Made by a program: the position numbers and the translations under genes
Notes under the pieces: generated by a model
Database searches by the model: none
Told to the model about the DNA's origin: nothing
Seen by the model: the letters and a program-made list of their open reading frames with translations, nothing else
Shown here: positions 57,964 through 64,000 of the stretch, piece by piece
How positions within the stretch are numbered: position 1 is the stretch's first letter
Layout: every line of letters starts with the position of its first letter
Origin: Mariannaea sp. PMI_226
Lineage: Eukaryota; Ascomycota; Sordariomycetes; Hypocreales; Nectriaceae
Direction: 5' to 3'
Length of the DNA: 64,000 nucleotides
Assembly: GCA_024336345.1 (NCBI GenBank)
Contig: JANFOG010000014.1
Coordinates: 62,001 to 126,000 of the forward strand

Positions 57964-59220
57964 ATGGATCCCAACCAATATGAAGAAAACATCAAGAAGC
58001 TCCGAGCGATCGGCCAAGCTGCTCATCAGAATCGCCTCCCGATACAATCCATTCACTCCGAGTATCACCGCAAAGTGCTTGAACAGGCCATCCGAAATGT
58101 CCTATCCACAGATCTGGCAAAGTTCACCTACGCTCAAATCTTGGATGGACTTCCTATCGCTGATGTTGCTTGGGATCGGAGACTGCCAACCATCTTTGGA
58201 GATCATCCGATCGAAGAGCACGAGAACCTGTGCCCGGATGCAATGACAAAGGCGCAAGAATATTATGACAGATGGAACCCCGACGTTTTAACGTTTTATG
58301 CAAAGGTTAGTGTTATTTGTCGACCTTTTTGTGCTTCTTCTTACCACTTTTACCAGCCAATAAAGGACTTTCAGCTTGCGCAACCAGGAACCAAAGCCTT
58401 CAATACACGCTTGGTAGAGCTGGTAGCGGCTGCATTACACCAAATTGGCGTAATTCTATACCAACTTGACTTTCGTCTTCACGAGGGTGACATCGATGGC
58501 ATTGTAAACTGGAAGTTTCCAACGGAAGGCACTGGACTAGCCGATATCAATCCCCAACCGACTATATTTTGTCACCATGCCTATTTACATTCGGATATAT
58601 ATCCGGAGGGAGTTGCCGATATGGTGGGATATTGGGTAGAGGACCGTATTATTGGAGGTGTCGTAGCATTTGACCGACGTGCTGAAGAGGAAGGCCGTGT
58701 TGAGAACATCTACTTCCATTCCTCCCGGGAGAAACAAACCATTCGGGTTTACCAGCTGCTCGATGAACAGCAACAGGCTTTGTTTGACTTCTTACTTGAA
58801 GAAACGTCATCTCCGCCACCACCACGCGATCTACTGCCCATATTGGGTGGTATTCACAATCGTGTGCGGGTCGATGCCTGGATCGCCCATACCCAGAAAC
58901 TCATATACCGGGACATATGGGAACGCAAGCCACACACCTGGAGAGAGTTGGAGTTCTTTCAACGAAGGCCTCAGGATGAACTCGATTATCCTGAGATTAG
59001 GGGTCAGATTTTTAGAATCAACACAATACTCGGCATTCAACTACCCAAGAGGGAAGCTCAATCTCTGTCCTCGGAAGCCGACTCCAATATGAGTGGGGAA
59101 AGCGGAGAGGAGATTCCATACCTCAATGTGCAACAGACAACTCTGGTCAAAAAACACCTTCGTTCTACATCGCCAGTTCAAGAAGACCTTCATAGTAACG
59201 AAGAAGAAAAAGAGGTGTAG
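57964..59220 (+). CDS. fungal protein of unknown function
   Basis: The frame is open for 418 residues, but a stretch at 58306-58356 starts GTTAGT, ends CAG and is 51 nt long. It is probably an intron; removing it gives 401 residues and joins LTFYAK to PIKDFQLAQPG. I do not recognise a domain. The protein is hydrophilic and helical, without signal peptide or membrane segment. A Pro run (SSPPPPRDLLP) lies in the middle, and the last 55 residues are Ser/Glu-rich and acidic, possibly disordered. A long open frame with ordinary codon use, a plausible start and an intron support a real gene. Confidence 0.7.
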   Translation: MDPNQYEENIKKLRAIGQAAHQNRLPIQSIHSEYHRKVLEQAIRNVLSTDLAKFTYAQILDGLPIADVAWDRRLPTIFGDHPIEEHENLCPDAMTKAQEYYDRWNPDVLTFYAKVSVICRPFCASSYHFYQPIKDFQLAQPGTKAFNTRLVELVAAALHQIGVILYQLDFRLHEGDIDGIVNWKFPTEGTGLADINPQPTIFCHHAYLHSDIYPEGVADMVGYWVEDRIIGGVVAFDRRAEEEGRVENIYFHSSREKQTIRVYQLLDEQQQALFDFLLEETSSPPPPRDLLPILGGIHNRVRVDAWIAHTQKLIYRDIWERKPHTWRELEFFQRRPQDELDYPEIRGQIFRINTILGIQLPKREAQSLSSEADSNMSGESGEEIPYLNVQQTTLVKKHLRSTSPVQEDLHSNEEEKEV

Positions 59221-59554
59221 TTATTGAGGATGCCTCCACTAAAAATAGCGTCTCATCCACAGTCACCGGTACTAGATAAACAGTCTGAATCTTGCCAACC
59301 AGAGAAGTAAATAACATGTTTCTTAATAATTAGTGGACTTCTTGCAGTCATACAACCCTATGCTAGAGGACTCGTATCTAGGTACCCTGATTATGTGAGA
59401 ATGCCTCCATAATTGCCAAATCGCCCCGCCTGGCCTATCGTACAGGCACAGATCACGTTGTTTCAAGCATAGTCCCTCTCTCTCCGTTTGCAACCACTTG
59501 AACGATTCATCTTCACCCACAACTTCCAACACTCCTTCGCTCACGCGGCTAAAA
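59221..59554. other. intergenic region
   Basis: 334 bp between the unknown protein and the DUF7730-like gene. A TTG-initiated extension of the next frame starts at 59498, but the first ATG is 59555. No gene is seen. Confidence 0.5.
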
Positions 59555-60948
59555 ATGTCAGAGGTCTCGGATAGAAATATTCATTCCAACCCTCACAGAC
59601 CACGCTCTGCGGAGGACGACGGTAGAAGCAAGGCTTTGGAACGACTCCCACGGCTCCCCAAGACCCGACCTCGTCAGTTGACTCCACCTGGTTTCAGGCA
59701 GGCTGGTTCCAAGCACGGCTCAAAAACGGTTTTCCAAGCATGCGCATACTTTAAGATTCCCCCAGAAATCAGACGACATATCCTGTGCCTCGCTTTTGGG
59801 CAACGCCGCGTTCACATGGATCTTTCCTATGACAATCAAGACACACCTCCTAGCACCAATCAGTCCGCCGAAGGCCGTCACTGCGGTATTGGCAGCGACT
59901 TCAGCGCGACCAAAAGAAAATCAATCTTTGATGACTTCCAAGGAGGGTGCTGGCATTGGTGGAGTTCTGTTTGTCATCGCCTACCACCGGACCATGAATC
60001 CAAGTCGATGGGCCCAATGACATACCAAGGTTCCAATGGCCCTTGGGCTGATACTTGTCGCCTTGGCCAGGCCGAGCACTGTGATTCATGGCCAGGCGGA
60101 ATTCCATCTAAATGTCACATAGGAACCATGGGCTGGCTACTATCATGCCGCCAGAAGTAAGAGCGGCACTGTTTTTGGATACTTAAATAACCTCTGACAA
60201 GAATCGATAGCTACGCCGAGGCAGTCGACATCTTGTACTCCACCAATACCATATCAATGACGGGTTCTGAGATGCTTACGCATCTTCCGGAACTTATATT
60301 ACCACAACGTCTCGCTCATATAACGTCCTCGAGATTTGTTGGCCACTTCGTGTTCAATTCGACCATGAATGCGTTCGTATTACTGACGAGACTCACCCGA
60401 AGGTAATCCTTCAGTTCTTAGCTACCAATTTTCCTCACCTTCGCAGTCTGTATCTGTCTCTTGAGGACTCGGGCCTGCTCCAATGTATGGTGAAACGGGA
60501 GCGTACGGAGGCCATTGAGGGAATACTTGACCAGTCTGCGCAGTGGCTCTCAAATTTGAGCGAATGCGCAATTTCTTTGCCTGATAAACTGTTCGAATCT
60601 CGGTTTGAAACCGTGTCAATCGTATGGGATGGGAATACTGACCGCTGTGTACAATCATACCATCAAATTTGGCGAGGGGGGCATGGTGAGATGAGCCTTA
60701 TTCAGCTACCGTTCGTCGATAGCTATCCTGGGCCTCCATATCATTTAGCCCAGTCCAGTGCTCAAAGTGCTGGGTACTGGATACTCCATGGATCGAACTT
60801 GCTCAAAAAGCCTGAGAGTCCGACTACTTATTCAAATGGGTGTATGGGCGATGGGATGAATGCGTTCATAGATCTGGACGATTTTGAGTTCAGCGAGGAA
60901 GACGCAGCGGCTTTTGATATCTGGAGTAGTAATTTCACATTTACTTAG
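59555..60948 (+). pseudogene. DUF7730-like gene with apparent 1-nt frameshift
   Basis: Exon 1 (59555-60156) has the family start FKIPPEIRRHILCLAFGQRRVHMDL and later WHWWSSVCHRLPP, GPWADTCR and IGTMGWLLSCRQ. After a 54-nt intron, exon 2 (from 60211) continues in frame as NYAEAVDILYSTNTISM to LPQRLAHITS. At about 60326-60331 the frame is lost: the original frame stops at 60404. The frame reading EICWPLRVQFDHE, then THPKVILQFLATNFPHLRSL, continues open to the stop at 60946-60948. A single missing base in the TCCTC at 60326-60330 explains this. It is either a pseudogene, a strain-specific loss or an assembly error. The family's function is unknown. Confidence 0.7.
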
Positions 60949-61833
60949 AAGCTTTCATTGTGCTGTGTGATTTTCCGAGGTCTGGTTTCTAGTACGTTGG
61001 TTCTTACTATTTTCAGCCTGAGTTTCCACTCGAAAAGATCTCGCTACCAGCCTTGTCAACTTCTTCTCCTCTGTGGAAAACAGAAACACAGTATGTCTTA
61101 GCTCATCATCAAGCTTAATTTTCACATTTATAGGTAGCTAGTACTAGTGGCCACCATCTCTATCCACCCCCACCCCCAAAGAAACCCAAGCATTCGAGTC
61201 TCCGAACTCAAAGAATATCCTATAGCACGATCACCGAAGAGACTGCCCCAGAGCATTGACGTATCCGGCTCCGCATGTCTTATAGAGGATGTTCTCGGCG
61301 ACATTTTGAGAGCCATTGATGACGTAGTCCGAAGAATTGATGGCACCACAGCCACCGCAGTCGTCGTAGGTAACCGTAGTGCCAATGAAGCACTGGCCGT
61401 AGTTCCTAGAGTTGAGAGTCAGCTAAAGATTGAGTACGTCCAGTTCTAGTTATATCCATACCTCATGTCCTGACACTGCTGAAACTTGGACTTGGTTCCC
61501 TTGACAGAGCAAGTCATCTTCCGTTCTCGGCACATATTGAAACAAGGGAAGTAGGAATAGAAAATCCCAGGACGTGATGAGGGAATGACAAGAGAGTAGC
61601 AAATTGACTCTTTGCGACTTCAGCCACCTCCACGACGCAGTTATCGCTCTCAGTATCTTGCCGTTGGATACCTCAACCGCCTCATTTCCGCCATTTTTTT
61701 AATCACTCTTGACAGTCGACACGTGGAACAAGTTGGGCTTCTCGGTCTGCTTTGGGCAGTTCCCAACTCAGGTTCGGTGATTACATTTTGTATAGTGTTA
61801 GGAGTCCCATTGTGATGAGGGAAGGTTGCTGTT
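60949..61833. other. intergenic region with one doubtful ORF
   Basis: 0.9 kb between the DUF7730-like gene and the 3' end of the arginyl-tRNA synthetase. The only candidate gene is the small cysteine-rich minus-strand ORF listed separately. Confidence 0.4.
61231..61535 (-). CDS. possible small cysteine-rich protein
   Basis: Two putative exons (61462-61535 and 61231-61405; 56-nt intron with GTATGG donor and TAG acceptor) would give 82 residues with eight Cys, including CSVKGTKSKFQQCQDM and NYGQCFIGTTVTYDDCGGC. The Cys pattern suggests a secreted, disulphide-bonded protein. However, I find no signal-peptide exon upstream, and the plus strand is also open here. It may be the 3' part of a longer gene or nothing. 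Confidence 0.28.
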
Positions 61834-63974
61834 TCACCGATCAATCGGGGTGATTCCCAGGAGAACCATGCCATTGCGAAGAACCTGGCGTACACCATCG
61901 TACAATGCTGCCCGGGCAAGCGAAACTGCAGGTCCCTCAGGGGGTTCTACTACCTTCAAGTGCTCATAGCTTGAGCTCAGCTTGTGAGTCAGTTTGAATA
62001 GAAACGTTAGAATAGTTGTTGGCTCTAGAGTCTTGAGCGCGTGATTAATTATATCTGGGAATTGCGCTATGGCTCGAAGTAGGTCAATTGCGTAAGTTGA
62101 GTTAGAGAGGAGGGAGAAATCAGCCTTCAACATTTCGTCGGTAGTAAAGTCAATCTTTCGGAAGATGGAGCACAGTCTCGCGTGTGCGTACTGGAGGTAG
62201 GGCCCAGTATCTCCCTCGAAGGAAGTCATTCGCTCTAGGTCGAAATCGTAGTTGTTAATTCGCTTCCCTGACATATCTTGGACCATAATAGCAGAGATGC
62301 TAAGGATTTCGGCGGTCTGGTCAGGGTTCTCAATATTGGAGTATTTCTGCTTATTGCGGCGCATAACATCATGTATAAAGTCGCCGATATCCGCAAGAAC
62401 GTCATCAAGAAACTTGATAGTTCCTTTTTGGGTCGACATACCATTCACCTAAACCAATATATAGATGGTATTAGAACAAGTGGATATCGAGTGTGCGATA
62501 ATAAGGGCTAGAGGGATGGTAAAAGAAAATTTCTTTGGGAAATAAAGGAGAAGAAAAGGGGAAGGAACGGGGTGGCAAAGGTTAGGGGAGCATGGAATAA
62601 AAAGTTTAGTTATAGAACGCACCTTGCTGTAGGTGATGTGCTTCATCTTCTTCGAGAATGCCTCATATGGATCGCCCATAAGACTGAGAATCTTGAAAAG
62701 ACGATTTAAGTGCGTTGCCTGCTCGGACATGACCATATAGAGCATCTCGCTGAAATGATATTTATCATCTCTTTGCATAGCTGCGCCGATATCCTGGAGA
62801 AGGTAGTTTGACGTGCCATTACGGTTGCGAATGATGGCCACGTTAAGTCCCTTTGTGCCGTACTTTTTGAAATCGACCGCCCATGCGCCATCCGTCGGCT
62901 CAATGATCTGCCGTTCCTTGAGGATCCTTTCTGCCCTTTCCATTGTCTCCTTCTCGACTTGAGACTCACCTGAATAGACGTCGAAGCGGATATTGAGCCG
63001 CGCATATGTTTCCTGGTATCTCTTGATACTTAGCTCCCGGAAGTGGCGCCACAACTCCAAGGCCTCCTCATTGCCATCCTCCATTTCCTTGAAGTATGCC
63101 TTGGCCTTTCCAAAAAGGCCGCTCGATTCTAGCACCGACGTGTCCTCTCCATGCTTACCCGCAGCCTTGAAAGTATCTTCCTTGGGCGCGAAGTCGGCAC
63201 TGATCTTGACGTATATGTCGAACAAGTGGGCGATCGGGTCCTGGGCAAATGCAGCTTCGTCACCATACCGCTTCCAGCCGCAAGCTAAAAGCCCATATTG
63301 CCGACCCCAGTCGCCCAGGTAGTTCATACGAACCACGTTATACCCAGACTTCTTGTATAGATTAGATAAAAAGCCCCCGATAATAGTGCTTCGGAGATGC
63401 CCCGTGTGAAACTTCTTTGTAATATTGGGGCTGGAAAACTTGACGATTATAGTCTTCTTGCTGGCTGCTGGGTCTGTAGGATCTCGCAAACCGAGGTTGG
63501 GGTTGAAGCCGTATGCGTCTCGCAGTCGAAGAACAAGGGGCAGTAGGGTTGGGGCAAGTTCGCCAGGGCTGAAGGTGAAAGCGAGATAGACGCCATCCGC
63601 CGTAGGTGGTTCGACTCGGGCGGCTTCGTTTTGTTTAAACTTGGTTCGCGGATTTGTGTCAGCCAGGTTAGGCGGGTTTGGAAGAGAAAAGGAATTGCCC
63701 ATACCTCTGCAATCACTTTGCGAGCGAGTTCGGGAAGGGGGTGGTTCTTGAGCCGAAGGCGAGGCAAGGCAAGGACCAAGTCACCCTTACTGAGCGACGA
63801 GAACCGGTCGAGGCTGTTGAAAACCAAGTTTCCATCCACGCCGGTGATGGCAGAGATCTCGTCGGCAATCGCGACGCGGAATTTATCCAGCGGATTCAGG
63901 TGTGGAAACGCCGCGGGGTAAAGACTGGACAGGGCCCTCTGTGATGGATCAACAGAAGCAGACGAGGCCGCCAT
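61834..63974 (-). CDS. arginyl-tRNA synthetase, cytosolic type
   Basis: Three exons (63705-63974, 62623-63639, 61834-62448) encode 633 residues, the normal length. The N-terminal additional domain (FRVAIADEISAITG, GDLVLALPRLRLK) is followed by the HIGH-type motif SSPNITKKFHTGHLRSTIIG, then MNYLGDWGRQYGLLACGW and YLLQDIGAAMQRD. The ArgRS signature after the second intron reads VNGMSTQKGT. The anticodon-binding domain begins near SFEGDTGPYLQYAHARL and the protein ends VLLGITPIDR. It charges tRNA-Arg. Two invariant-looking spots differ from the usual fungal enzyme: HTGH for HAGH and MSTQKG for MSTRKG. The second intron is long for this region (174 nt). The start codon lies 26 bp from the window edge. 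Confidence 0.95.
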
Positions 63975-64000
63975 TCTGGATGTGGTAACTGCTTCCTGGC

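Noticed and set aside
4228..63974. Beta-tubulin and ArgRS as self-resistance genes of a toxin cluster
   Set aside because: No polyketide synthase, peptide synthetase, terpene cyclase or prenyltransferase is visible in the window; kept only as a weak idea under the separate findings.
1..64000. tRNA genes, rRNA genes and CRISPR arrays
   Set aside because: I scanned for T-loop-like GGTTCRA blocks with matching stems and for regularly spaced repeats and found none convincing; a covariance-model scan would decide for tRNAs.

Overview
The window looks like a chromosome segment of a filamentous ascomycete (Pezizomycotina). The evidence is genes split by 45-70 nt introns with GT..AG ends and CTAAC/CTGAC-like branch points, fungal transcription factors (Zn2Cys6 and C2H2 with a fungal_trans-like domain), a Dal5-type permease, 2EXR- and DUF7730-like proteins, and beta-tubulin introns after codons 4 and 12. 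I cannot name the genus from sequence alone.

Layout. 1.8-7.3 kb: a SET/MYND protein, a complete but divergent beta-tubulin and a 2EXR-like protein. 8.9-26.7 kb: a loose catabolic or detoxification island with a secreted beta-propeller protein, an ACMSD-type amidohydrolase (candidate decarboxylase), a seven-exon Zn2Cys6 regulator, a salicylate-hydroxylase-like FAD monooxygenase, a nitroreductase-like protein, a Dal5-family transporter and an imidazolonepropionase-like amidohydrolase. A solo LTR with a perfect 5-bp target duplication lies between nitroreductase and transporter. 26.7-39.2 kb: a GT25-like type II membrane protein, an NmrA-like protein, a beta-carbonic anhydrase, a second Zn2Cys6 regulator and a secreted SnoaL-like protein, separated by long gene-poor stretches with a minisatellite and a 16-C run.

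39.3-57.5 kb is the most coherent block and my main candidate for an undescribed system: an amidohydrolase, acetoacetyl-CoA synthetase, a phenol-hydroxylase-type FAD monooxygenase, a two-domain extradiol (VOC) ring-cleavage dioxygenase, a divergently transcribed FAH-family hydrolase, a C2H2 regulator, a P450 and a Zn2Cys6 regulator. Read together this is an aromatic meta-cleavage-like route: P450 and flavoenzyme hydroxylate, the VOC enzyme opens the ring, the FAH enzyme cleaves the product, and the synthetase activates released acetoacetate. The pathway is inference; the families are read from motifs.

58-64 kb: an unrecognised 400-residue protein, a DUF7730-like gene with an apparent 1-nt frameshift, a possible small cysteine-rich ORF, and a complete cytosolic-type arginyl-tRNA synthetase with altered signature motifs. 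Exon joins below were worked out by hand; every intron-containing CDS model sums to a multiple of three.
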